Notes under the pieces: model-generated
Databases searched by the model: none
What the model saw: only the letters and a program-made list of their open reading frames with translations
What the model was told of the DNA's origin: nothing
In this document: positions 48,801 to 57,341 of the stretch, piece by piece
Layout of the letters: every line of letters begins with the position of its first letter
How positions within the stretch are numbered: position 1 is the first letter of the stretch
DNA from: Tritrichomonas foetus
Taxonomy: Eukaryota; Parabasalia; Tritrichomonadida; Tritrichomonadidae
Length of the DNA: 64,000 nucleotides
NCBI GenBank assembly: GCA_001839685.1
Contig: MLAK01000647.1
Location: forward strand, 19,247-83,246
Direction: 5' to 3'
Position numbers and translations under genes: made by a program

Positions 48801-50502
48801 TGCTTGCACGATTATAGACTTCTTTTAAAATGCATTCATCTTCTATAAAATCATAGTTCGGTGGATCCACTTTTTTATAAGATAAAAACCGCTCCAGCTT
48901 GACTAAATTATCGTCACTTTGAGAATCTGGATCAATCAAATATTTAGCAAGCGTAATTAATGTTTTCTGTTTTTCTGAATGTGGAAAATCAAATATTTCA
49001 TTGTCAATTAATTTCGAAATAATTAGATTGGATGGTATCAATAATTCCTCAAATTTGGTTATTGAAAAAGAATCAGCATAAGCTATTCTTAATCCTGCAC
49101 TTTGAATGAAATCAGGTATCTTTTCATCTTGATTATCATTTTGATAGGAATCATTTTTGGCTAAGTTAACACTTGATAATTCAGAATAATCATTTGAATG
49201 ATACACCTCTAAAATTTCAGATAAAATCAACCTTAATTTGTCTAAGTTGGCAATAAATGTGTTATTTTCCTTTCTTTTGATAAAAAGCATTGAAAATATC
49301 ATGTTTAGAGTTAACTCTTTAATTCCTTGATCTGGTATGCATTTAATCAATGTACTAAAATTTCTTTTTTCACTATCAATAAGAACTCTAAAAGCATCAC
49401 TAATTGCATTATAGGCGAAAAGGAATGAAATATCACTTTTCCAATCCAAATCATTCATTACGAATAATTTAGTCTTTATTTTTTCTTTCATAAATAAAAT
49501 ATCATTTTTTAGAACTGGCAATAAAATAAAAGGTAAAGAATGATTCAGAAAACTATTCAAATCGATTTGTTTTCCTATATACTGTGAAATATACGTGACA
49601 ATTTCATTATCATTGATCATTCTTTGAAATAAATCTTCAAGAATTGGAATACCAACACAATCTCGTGGAATTGCAGATGCTGAAGCGGATATAGCAACAC
49701 GGAAATAAGGAACAATTTGTTTTAAGAAATCTAGAGATGAATTCATTCTTTGTGTTCTAAAAAGTTGAAAGAAATAATCGACAAAATGTTTCTTTCGATA
49801 AGCTGACGAATTCAAAAAATGCAAAATTTGGTCTTGATAAAAATCACTATCAACATATAAACTTTGAAGAGTTTTGATCACTCTTTTATTGGAAAGAAAG
49901 CATAAATCGATTAAAAAAACATTAGAAAAATTTTCTTTGGTTACTTCATCAAAAGGAAAATTTTGAATTGTTTCAATATTCAGCATTTCACTGTGATTGA
50001 ATAATTCAAGCAAAGAGATTCCGAATTGTTCAAATAAAAATTTCATTGGAAGATTTTGTAAAGTTTTTAAAATTGATGGCTTTAAAGAAAGACAAAGATT
50101 TTTATGAAGTTTGCGGAAATTTTTTAAAGCATCACAAAATCGAATGGCAACAGAATCGTTTAATTTGTATGATTCTGGAAGCGTGAGTGTAGCATAGACA
50201 AGTGTAGCAATAGGCGTTAAATCACTACTGAGTACAGTTAAATAAAAATTTTGATTCAATTCGATGCTAATGTTGAAATATCTGAGAATTGTATAGGCAC
50301 GCCATTGTATACGATAATATAGTTGACTTTTTTCAGTCGGAGTCCAAATTTGCGGACTTCCATATTCCACAATATTTTTGAGGATTGAAATATCGGCCGT
50401 AGGATCATAAATCGGATAAATTATGGCATATTTTGTTGTATGATTGTTTAAAAGCTGATGAACAATTTGTGATTCGACAAAAGCTTTCGTGTTTAACTTC
50501 AT
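45835..50502 (-). CDS. Spastizin (ZFYVE26)-like large helical protein
   Basis: 1555 residues, helical throughout. The last 400 residues match, from memory, the order of blocks in the C-terminus of human spastizin: a helical hairpin series (KLHKKSHLIKYYSIAGNYEKAFEI), YLKTHKMIRSVFDVLTKLQMNSEAI, EELISLEKKLHYQNYLKNYC, and the final QLYIKIGFFKEALNIAS ... LYRRLKVAAEAAGETKIVAKCDKFLA. Spastizin works with spatacsin and AP-5 in late endosome/lysosome traffic. No FYVE finger (no Cys cluster) is present and the protein is shorter than the animal form (about 2500), so membrane recruitment would differ. Partners are not in the window. The ATG is directly preceded by TCATTC. Confidence 0.6.
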   Translation of the reverse strand: MKLNTKAFVESQIVHQLLNNHTTKYAIIYPIYDPTADISILKNIVEYGSPQIWTPTEKSQLYYRIQWRAYTILRYFNISIELNQNFYLTVLSSDLTPIATLVYATLTLPESYKLNDSVAIRFCDALKNFRKLHKNLCLSLKPSILKTLQNLPMKFLFEQFGISLLELFNHSEMLNIETIQNFPFDEVTKENFSNVFLIDLCFLSNKRVIKTLQSLYVDSDFYQDQILHFLNSSAYRKKHFVDYFFQLFRTQRMNSSLDFLKQIVPYFRVAISASASAIPRDCVGIPILEDLFQRMINDNEIVTYISQYIGKQIDLNSFLNHSLPFILLPVLKNDILFMKEKIKTKLFVMNDLDWKSDISFLFAYNAISDAFRVLIDSEKRNFSTLIKCIPDQGIKELTLNMIFSMLFIKRKENNTFIANLDKLRLILSEILEVYHSNDYSELSSVNLAKNDSYQNDNQDEKIPDFIQSAGLRIAYADSFSITKFEELLIPSNLIISKLIDNEIFDFPHSEKQKTLITLAKYLIDPDSQSDDNLVKLERFLSYKKVDPPNYDFIEDECILKEVYNRASKYKNGRYNDNENPLDITMGKRIRSIIERKDLFSFPHFEEFKFSPLFQRFIDYESLYKKLMENSVEKDEVSPVKIVNLIVETNLLNSWEEVDAVLCSQHSLSLILYYSNSLDIQSKLFDLIAKKNKQVAYSIFYEKIVNKKLDLEQLNDAIRRLKKSEGLKRHLSLEGNSLTLIGKDVSLDSFSFDKNNSENPFDRFLAEKIEEYAEINYDDFFSLEISVSEKDEALIEINEVEYVDIIEKKLKKKPIDYDFLNDWYLRRPRTFCRTIEKHFKHLTLSNIRNILPYSTFESIILLEQIGIQNVSNKIEVIKKLIQIKEFQTLYLFIHEFDYVEDGMKLLKREIIKVDRELYDKYIENLNNQSSELLSELEVFMRTRLFIPSQKDNNRKEKEKELLDNINNCYDVSELVTELQHFDKSFLNSRIVNEIFSKTISLISRITIFESVNEELETSLELTRLGRQLSKIHIHSMTLTYDGGSDEVKINVNDYHKIDVIIAYINKLWLSRFNVTNDLKDFVSKESAEIYIQNCINYDSMQLLIDFLSVWSIDGYGFLMQRSILPFKLSLFSDGIESLNFAFSNKLARINPSFIYYLDKLETALGLSLLFDVRKKENNSLNDVSIYKKAIDVIQNNGGLLYGSPQIEALEMILQKLHKKSHLIKYYSIAGNYEKAFEIFDLVSSKKQREIFNLAIVFPSLSFQNWNSFWRYLKYHLTSRNKELLLNLCDYLKTHKMIRSVFDVLTKLQMNSEAIKTVLNSYNSIENWNERIIFHSLLEDIVKKEINRIQSNDTFGKNKEKEIYSIEELISLEKKLHYQNYLKNYCLSKEIEYEEHLDMFKNDSSAFSVAVWMLKKGEVDFVLDMVQYSNFTIEQVSDCLVEFLNHDNAFGDYFLSIQSINEQSYAVVVIFVFNSIHKLISNPKIESELISKKINKPDIQCQLYIKIGFFKEALNIASKMKSESLYRRLKVAAEAAGETKIVAKCDKFLARASPKKK

Positions 50503-50508
50503 GAATGA
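50503..50508 (-). promoter_or_regulatory. Initiator-like TCATTC adjoining the ATG
   Basis: TCATTC immediately precedes the ATG at 50502, implying a leader of only about four bases if used. Confidence 0.35.
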
Positions 50509-50895
50509 TTTTTACATTACACACAAAAAGTTTATAAATCTTTTCAATTTGTGAAAGAAATTCAAATCAAGATTTTCAACTTTTTATGCTGTTAAATAGT
50601 TCGATGAAATGATTAAAAGGCCATATATATCCTTAAAAAGTTAAAAACATCGTCAAATTTCTAGAAAATGAAAAATGTTGTGCAAATGCGTCAATTTGTG
50701 GTTTCTTATCTTGGTGCACATCCAGAGAAAGGCAATGGCTGCTTCCATTATGAAAAATAATAAATAATAAAATAAAAAATAATGTTTAAAACGCAAAACA
50801 ATTTTATTCGCATAATATATCCCGTAAATAAAATAAACAAATTCTATTTTGTGGAAATATCTGATAACATATGGTGAATTAAGTCAAAATTCTGC

Positions 50896-51377
50896 TTATA
50901 GGCAAACTTTAGATTTTGGTTGCGGTTGAATCAATCTTGCTGACACTTTTCTGTCTGTTTTAATGGGACAAACTCTTCTTCCACTGACTCCCTTAAATAC
51001 CCCGTATTTGTGGGAGAGTAAGCCTTCAGCATTTCTTCTCACTGTGTTATTAAAAGAATTTGATTCGTCCTGGTAGTTTGTTAAACCATTCCTTTGTGGA
51101 TTCTTGTTGTTATTTCTCTTATCACAATTAATTGAATTATTTGTGGTGCTTCCATCCAAATTGTTACATTGACTTCTGTTACAGAAACTGCCGATGCTTC
51201 TACCTGTGCCACTCTCCATGCAGCTATCAATACTGCTATCCGTGCTGCTGTAGCTTGATGTACTTGATTTGGAGTTTGGATTATGAATTTTCGAAAGTTT
51301 GATATTAAATAAAACAGAATGATTTCCTGACATTTTCATCATCCAATCATGTTTATAAACATCAGAAATTGAAGGCC
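50896..51377 (-). pseudogene. C-terminal part of the frameshifted protein kinase
   Basis: The frame that enters from the A run at 51378-51386 begins RPSISDVYKHDW, the normal end of a kinase domain, and continues through MMKMSGNHS into a Ser/Asn/Thr-rich, probably disordered tail ending RLIQPQPKSKVCL. As a free-standing frame its first ATG is at 51342 (148 codons), but the kinase end upstream of that ATG shows it belongs to the gene at 51362-52141. Confidence 0.7.
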
Positions 51378-52141
51378 TTTTTTTTTGGATCTTTTTCTAA
51401 AAGATAATATATTAAATCTTTCAAACCTTCGTCAGTAACTTCATCAGGAAATTCAACCTCCTTGTTGAGAATTTGGTCAAATACTAATTTTGCTGTTCGA
51501 TCAGAAAACGGAAGCTTTCCAACTGCTAAAAAATATAAAATAATTCCAAGACACCAAATATCGCACTTTTCTGTATATCCTTCGCCCTTCAGCATTTCAG
51601 GAGAAATATAAAAAGGTGATCCGCATCTTGCTTTCCATACATTATCAATCGAAGTTGAATATCCAAAATCACATAATTTAATTTGATCTCTTTCTTCGTT
51701 AGTAAACAGAATATTTTCGGCTTTTAAATCTCTATGCATTATTTTTTTGGTTTCGTGGAGATAGCCAATAGCCGAGCAAATTTGTTGGAAAATGTTGAAA
51801 ATACGTTTGCTGTTGGCTGCTTGATCGTACGAGCAATTAACTGAGAAATCGTAGTTTAATAACGTTCCATAATTTGCGAGTTCCATCAGGATTGAAATTT
51901 TATCTTTGTCTTCAAATGATCCCAAATAGCGGATAATGTTTGGGTGATCGAGTCCTTTTAGTATTTGAATTTCATTTGCAGCAAGCTGTTTGCGAAGTTT
52001 ACTCTGCTCGACATCACAACCACTGAGAAGAACATTTTTAACTGCAACTTTTTCCTCTGTCGATTTTTGCACGCATTTGAAAACAGTGGCAGTGCCACCA
52101 AAGCCAATTCGACATATCGAGAGAATGTCAGATGGCTCCAT
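51362..52141 (-). CDS. Ser/Thr protein kinase, catalytic part (frame lost at a 9-base A run)
   Basis: 259 residues before a premature stop. Glycine loop GFGGTATV 13-20, ATP lysine K35 in VAVK, HRDLKAEN 136-143, DFG 158-160, CGSPFYISPE 173-182, DIWCLGIILYFLAVGKLPF. The domain is intact up to DPKK, then reads KAFNF and stops, whereas the next frame reads KRPSISDVYKHDW, the expected kinase ending. Nine A (T run 51378-51386 on the + strand) lie at the break; eight would give one protein of about 414 residues. Either an error in the assembly or a true frameshift that trims the last helix and tail. The kinase group is not certain (CAMK-like wording). Confidence 0.85.
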   Translation of the reverse strand: MEPSDILSICRIGFGGTATVFKCVQKSTEEKVAVKNVLLSGCDVEQSKLRKQLAANEIQILKGLDHPNIIRYLGSFEDKDKISILMELANYGTLLNYDFSVNCSYDQAANSKRIFNIFQQICSAIGYLHETKKIMHRDLKAENILFTNEERDQIKLCDFGYSTSIDNVWKARCGSPFYISPEMLKGEGYTEKCDIWCLGIILYFLAVGKLPFSDRTAKLVFDQILNKEVEFPDEVTDEGLKDLIYYLLEKDPKKKAFNF

Positions 52142-52173
52142 TTTTCCACAATAAATTTACTTTTCTGAATCCT

Positions 52174-52942
52174 TTTAATTTTCGAGAAAGAAATAAGACA
52201 ATTGATATTCCAATTGTTGAAATTCTATTTGACATCATTATCAACACTGAAATTCACAGAAAAAATAATAAATATATAATTACATTGAATGAATTTTATT
52301 TTCTTTTAACCAATCAAAATTCTGAGAGCTCATAGAAAAATATTTACATAAACTTGAAAAATTGAAAGGTCAATTTATTTAGTTAAGAATAATTTGAATA
52401 TATAATTGAAAGATAAATTTATATAATTCAATTAGAATCTGCGGTCTCGATTCAATTTTTTCTTCATCATTGAAGTTTCCAAAAATCTCACATGCTGAGA
52501 ATAGTTTTCAAATATATTCATTGTGATTGCTGAAAAGAACATCACCAAAAATGCAAGTAGTGTTTCTTTACAATTGTATGAAACTATCATCTAATAAACT
52601 TCATATTCATTTTAAAAAAATGAAGCTGAGAGAAAAAAGAGGGAACGATAACGATAGATCATTGAAATGAGAGTGATGATTGAAAATAACCGAATTATAT
52701 TAACCTGAGAAGGTAAACTATTCATTGTTCAGCCAAATTATCAATCAATTCTTTCCCATGGTTTATGAAATTATAAATTGAAAAAGCATATAGAAAATTT
52801 TCTGACCATAGATTTATTCAAATCTCATAGTGATTTCCAGCGGCGGTTAATGGTCACTAATCGGAGGTTACATCACAAAATTTGAATCCTTTGGTTATGG
52901 TCACAAAAAAAAATTCCTTTTATTTTTTTTTAAAACTTACTG
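52174..52942. other. Divergent intergenic interval between kinase and Ran
   Basis: About 770 bp without a gene. It must hold both promoters. One GGTCAA box is at 52368-52373; no initiator-like TCA is close to the Ran ATG. Nothing else is recognised. Confidence 0.45.
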
Positions 52943-53593
52943 ATGGAGCAACAACCAGCATTGATGGCAAAACTCGTTCTCGTCGGCGATGGCGGCGTTG
53001 GAAAGACAACATTTGTTAAGCGCCACCAGACAGGAGAATTCGAAAAGAAGTACATTCCAACACTCGGTGTTCAAGTTTCACAACTCACTTTCCAAACATC
53101 CCGCGGACTTATTTTGTACAACGTTTGGGATACAGCCGGACAAGAACGCTTCGGAGGTCTCCGTGAAGGCTATTATCTTGAAGCAAATTGCGCTATTATT
53201 ATGTTCGACGTTACATCACCAGGAACATACAGAAATGTCGCCACATGGTATCGCGATTTAACACGTGTCTGCCCACAAATCCCAATCGTTCTTGTTGGCA
53301 ACAAAATCGACGTCCGCGATCGTAAAGTTCCAGCCAAGCGTGTTACTTTCCACAAGAAGAACAATATGAGGTACTTCGAAGTATCAGCCAAATCAAACTA
53401 TCACTTCGAAATGCCATTTTTGTCACTCGCCCGCGCTTTAACAAACGATCCAAATCTTCAATTCACAACAGCGCCAGTTTTAATGCCACCAGAAGTCCAA
53501 CTCGATCCAACACTTGTTCAACAATACGAAGCTGAGTTGGCAGCTGCAGATCAGATTCCACTTCCAGAAGATGACAACGACTTCTTGGCTTAA
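52943..53593 (+). CDS. RAN: Ran GTPase (nuclear transport)
   Basis: 216 residues, exactly Ran-sized. P-loop GDGGVGKTT 15-23, switch [16 protein letters not shown] 63-68 with Gln67 (Gln69 in human), NKID 120-123, SAK 148-150, [13 protein letters not shown], and an acidic C-terminus DDNDFLA with no prenylation Cys, which is characteristic of Ran and not Rab. It drives import and export through nuclear pores and helps spindle assembly. Codon use is GC-richer than neighbours, like the ribosomal genes, indicating high expression. The stop overlaps TAAA. Its exchange factor was not seen, unless the RCC1-like gene at 29236 contributes, which is speculation. Confidence 0.97.
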   Translation: MEQQPALMAKLVLVGDGGVGKTTFVKRHQTGEFEKKYIPTLGVQVSQLTFQTSRGLILYNVWDTAGQERFGGLREGYYLEANCAIIMFDVTSPGTYRNVATWYRDLTRVCPQIPIVLVGNKIDVRDRKVPAKRVTFHKKNNMRYFEVSAKSNYHFEMPFLSLARALTNDPNLQFTTAPVLMPPEVQLDPTLVQQYEAELAAADQIPLPEDDNDFLA

Positions 53594-54600
53594 AATAAAT
53601 CCATTAATTTTATTGCTTAAATTTCCAAATAACTCACCTCTCTATATTTACATATTTTATTATTTTTATTATTAGTATCTTTATTATGACCAAAATGGAA
53701 TTCGTTTTTGACCATAAAAAGAGATAGTCAAAGTCATTTTTTTCACATCCTATCATGTCTCATGAAAGAAATCTTCACTTGACTATCATTTCATTCCTTC
53801 ATATATTCATCTTTAACATGTTTATAGCAATTTTTATTTGCATTTTCTTCGAAAAACACTCTAATGACACAATATAAAGAAAAGAACACTTGTGATAGAA
53901 TAATTGATAAAATTCCATGGTCATCTGCATTATCTGTTCAATTAAATCCCTAAGGAGTATTATTTATTTATTGATAAGATGTTTGAAGCACAAAATTAAA
54001 TGGTTTTCTAACGAATAAAATAAAAAAAATCAAAACTTAAGAAACATTTTTACAATTTCAATTTCAGTGAAATAATAGTTAATATTATTCGTGAATTATT
54101 TATATTTTACGCAACATTAGTGATAATTATTGTCAAAAATCATTTAAGGAGTTAATCAATATGTTTTTATCATCTAATTATATAACATCATTTAGCAATT
54201 TTTCCACGATTCAATCACATTATGTGATTTCAAATGTTATAAATATTTCCATGTTTTAAAATCAATGAAATTCGAAAAATGCTATATATATAATAAATTT
54301 CAATATTTAATCTCTATGAGGAAACTTGTGATGAAATCTATTATTTTCTTTTAAGTCGAGTTTCGAAATGTGCAAAACATTTTTTGTTAGCACAAAAGTA
54401 ATTGAATTATATCTATCAATGTTCACTTCCTTTCGTTAGCATTTACGTCATTTATAGTTATTTTTTATGGTAATTTCCATATTTCTCTAGTACTCCAGCA
54501 AATAACCAAACCCTCAATTCGTTTTTATTCAGTATTTAATGATACAATGAGAATTATTTATTCAACAGACAAAAATTGTTGATATGAAATAATTATGAGA
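53594..54600. other. AT-rich intergenic interval
   Basis: About 1 kb past the Ran stop with no convincing gene. A 16-base word GTTTTTGACCATAAAA at 53704-53719 also occurs at 16952-16967 in the repeat island; otherwise nothing is recognised. Confidence 0.45.
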
Positions 54601-54661
54601 TTTGTCTCACAAAAATACAAATGATTCTCATGATTATTTTAGTTCATTAAGTATTATCCCA

Positions 54662-55198
54662 ATGAAATCCAATCACAGAGTTTTTATAGTAAAAGAACTA
54701 ATTCATCAACTCAATAAAGATCATCAGGTCAAACAGGCTGTTAATAGCTTTATCTTCTCGAATCAGTTAAATTATGAACAGCATAAAGAGAGTAATTCAA
54801 TAATAATTCATTGTTATTTTTCTCTCTATAAGTTTGATCTAAAAATGAAAAACAATTTTAATAAAAGGAACCTACAAAAAATAGCCTAGGTGTCACACAT
54901 TTAAACTTCACTATTTTTGCTTCTAAACCTTTATCAAATTGTTCAAACAGAAAAGAAGTTGAAAAATATTTTCAACCGAAATAATCATGACAATAATGGA
55001 AAAATCTCGGATTTTGGGCTAAATATCGTTTTGTTGGAAACAAAACAAAACATTACATACTATTTTCAAAACGCAGGCACATTTTTCATGAAGGCACTCA
55101 TATTATTCTCAATCAGGGATTTGAAACACGTTTACAATGCATCAAATCTGGACTATTTCATCGAAGCATTTTTATATATTCATAGTTATTTTATGTGA
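54662..55198 (+). pseudogene. Possible decayed protein-kinase fragment
   Basis: Two consecutive + frames (to 54889, and about 54917-55198) look partly coding. The second contains NNGKISDFGLN followed 17 residues later by NAGTFFMKAL, which resembles a kinase activation segment (DFG ... GTP.YMAPE) in worn form. The second piece lacks an ATG before this region and the two are in different frames. Weak evidence; chance is possible in AT-rich DNA. Confidence 0.25.
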
Positions 55199-55231
55199 AA
55201 CTTTGAAATCGGAGAAGTGATCTCACATTGG

Positions 55232-55252
55232 GCCTGGCAGAAATTGCCAGGC
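55232..55252. other. GC-rich perfect hairpin
   Basis: GCCTGGCA-GAAAT-TGCCAGGC: an 8-bp perfect stem with a 5-base loop, 116 bp before the next gene's ATG. It stands out from AT-rich surroundings. There is no T run after it, and bacterial-type termination does not apply in this nucleus. Role unknown. Confidence 0.6.
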
Positions 55253-55362
55253 AAACAAATGTAATTTGAATACCCATTCTCACTTTTTGGGAACTTATCT
55301 AGTCGTGTACTTATGATATGACCATTTAAATAGTAAAAAAGTTCTCAAAAAAGGCAAAAATC

Positions 55363-55367
55363 TCATA
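55363..55367 (+). promoter_or_regulatory. Initiator-like TCATA just before the ATG
   Basis: TCATA with the A at 55365 lies three bases before the ATG at 55368, a very short leader if used. Confidence 0.35.
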
Positions 55368-57062
55368 ATGATTAACACCTATAAAAACTCTGAAGATAAC
55401 CATACAATTGCTAATCGACAAAGACATTTTCTCTCAATTTCTGAAGACAAATCCCCGAGCGAAATAAACGTTGCACAAAATTCATTTGTTAATTCTTTTG
55501 ACGAAATTATTTTGGGTGATTCTAATGTTTCAGGCGACGTAATTAACCAGCTTATCACATTTTTTAAACAATTAAGTGAATTTTGTTCTCAAGGAGCTTC
55601 CATTTTGGAACTTCCTGTTTTGAAATTTTCAAAGATTTTCAATTTTGTTTCTAATTTAAATATTCCCGAACAAGAAACTAATTTCTATATAGTATTTGTA
55701 GAATATATTAGAATTTTATCAATGACATGTCCAGAGACAGATTTAACCAGGTTTTATTCAACAGGCTTTTTTTCTGCTTTTTATCAAATTTTTAAGAAAA
55801 CAAAATTTGCGACAACTTTGTGGAAATCACTTGATGCACTTTGTCACTTTTTTGATAATAAATTACTGTTTTGTGAAAAGTTGCCTGATATATATGATAT
55901 TTATTCCGACATTTATTCAATTTATTTTAGCACTTTTCATTCATCATCCACTTATCACATAATTTGGGATTATTCTGTCGGTTTAGATGATTCTCAACAA
56001 ATTTGCTTAATTGGGATGTCAGCTGTTGAAGCATTAACTAATATTATGATTTTTCTACCTCTTAAAATGCAAGAAATTCAAAAACGATGTTATGACAAAT
56101 CTCCTAATCAAGTTTTGTCACTTTTGATCAGTTTTTTAAATGGAAATCATTTTAGCTCACCTTTATTAAAAGAACAATTACTAACAACTGCAATTACCCT
56201 CTTTAGGAAAATTTATAATTCCTGCAATAAATCATATCTTCATAATTTTTTCACAATTCATTTAATTGAAACATTTGTGAACATCATTTGTGACTACGAA
56301 ACGTATAAAGGACGATATGACTATGATATTTTAGATATTCTCTGCCAAATTTCAAAATACGGGGTAGCTGCCGCAAAAACAATTATAAAGTCTGATTTCT
56401 GTTCCTATAGTCCAAAGATAATCCATAATGGGAAATTATTCTATGACTTATTATTTAAATACTGTGAAACATTGGAAGCTATTATTACTAATTTGCATGG
56501 ACCTACAAAGTTTGTTTTTGCAAAAAGACAAGGAATGGATGTATTGAAAAGGAATTCATCTGTAATTATTACGATAGTTAAAGCTTTATTGATTCTTTCC
56601 AATTCTGATTTGGATAATCTTGGTGATTTGAATCTTGATAATATTATTACTCAATGTGATAATAATGTTTTATCACAAGGTGCCGAAAACTTCGAAGTAA
56701 TGAGATGTACAACAATGATAATAGCATCAATGATCACTTCAAATGATCCCGAATTGATTATGAAAATTCTCAACGAAATTCCAAACATCAAAGAGAAGTT
56801 GATCCAAACACTTGAAGAGCAAGATCCATTGAGAACACCAAGACTACTTAATGCAATTAATATATTGATTCATTTTTTGAGTACAAAAGGAAATAAAAGC
56901 CTTCAAATTTCACAAGAATTAATTTCACCCGAGCTTTTAGCAGCTCTTCAGGATTTGGATTCAACTTTTCAAGACAATGAGGAAATTTCAGCACTCGTTC
57001 ATGTAATTTTGAAATTTTCAACAAAAGGAAATAATAATATTGAATTAGCAACCACTGATTAA
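55368..57062 (+). CDS. Helical (ARM/HEAT-like) protein of unknown function
   Basis: 564 residues of regularly spaced amphipathic helices, with no signal peptide, membrane segment or catalytic motif. The first about 45 residues look disordered. I do not recognise the family. Helical solenoids of this size are usually scaffolds. Next downstream is the receptor gene on the same strand, 280 bp away. Confidence 0.7.
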   Translation: MINTYKNSEDNHTIANRQRHFLSISEDKSPSEINVAQNSFVNSFDEIILGDSNVSGDVINQLITFFKQLSEFCSQGASILELPVLKFSKIFNFVSNLNIPEQETNFYIVFVEYIRILSMTCPETDLTRFYSTGFFSAFYQIFKKTKFATTLWKSLDALCHFFDNKLLFCEKLPDIYDIYSDIYSIYFSTFHSSSTYHIIWDYSVGLDDSQQICLIGMSAVEALTNIMIFLPLKMQEIQKRCYDKSPNQVLSLLISFLNGNHFSSPLLKEQLLTTAITLFRKIYNSCNKSYLHNFFTIHLIETFVNIICDYETYKGRYDYDILDILCQISKYGVAAAKTIIKSDFCSYSPKIIHNGKLFYDLLFKYCETLEAIITNLHGPTKFVFAKRQGMDVLKRNSSVIITIVKALLILSNSDLDNLGDLNLDNIITQCDNNVLSQGAENFEVMRCTTMIIASMITSNDPELIMKILNEIPNIKEKLIQTLEEQDPLRTPRLLNAINILIHFLSTKGNKSLQISQELISPELLAALQDLDSTFQDNEEISALVHVILKFSTKGNNNIELATTD

Positions 57063-57281
57063 TTTCAGACAGATAGATTTTTAGATGTTTAAATTATATT
57101 TATTGATTATTTTGTTGTTTTCTGTTTTTAAGTTTAAAATTGTTTGTTTCTTTTGTTTGATTGGTCACTTGTTTTCCAATTATGAAGAGAGGAAGAAAGT
57201 AAAAAGTTAGACAACATGATCACCAACAATAAAATGAACTTTTCGAGGAAAAAAATTATGAATAACGTCGATAGATATCAA

Positions 57282-57318
57282 GGTCAACTTTTAAGGCCAA
57301 ATTCAAAATCAAGGTCAA
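57282..57318 (+). promoter_or_regulatory. Paired GGTCAA boxes upstream of the receptor gene
   Basis: GGTCAA at 57282-57287 and 57313-57318, 24-60 bp before the ATG at 57342; the intervening AAGGCCAA looks like a near-match. Same box as before the kinase (36.1 kb) and eL24 genes. Confidence 0.4.
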
Positions 57319-57341
57319 AATCCTGACGGAGGCAGAATCTC

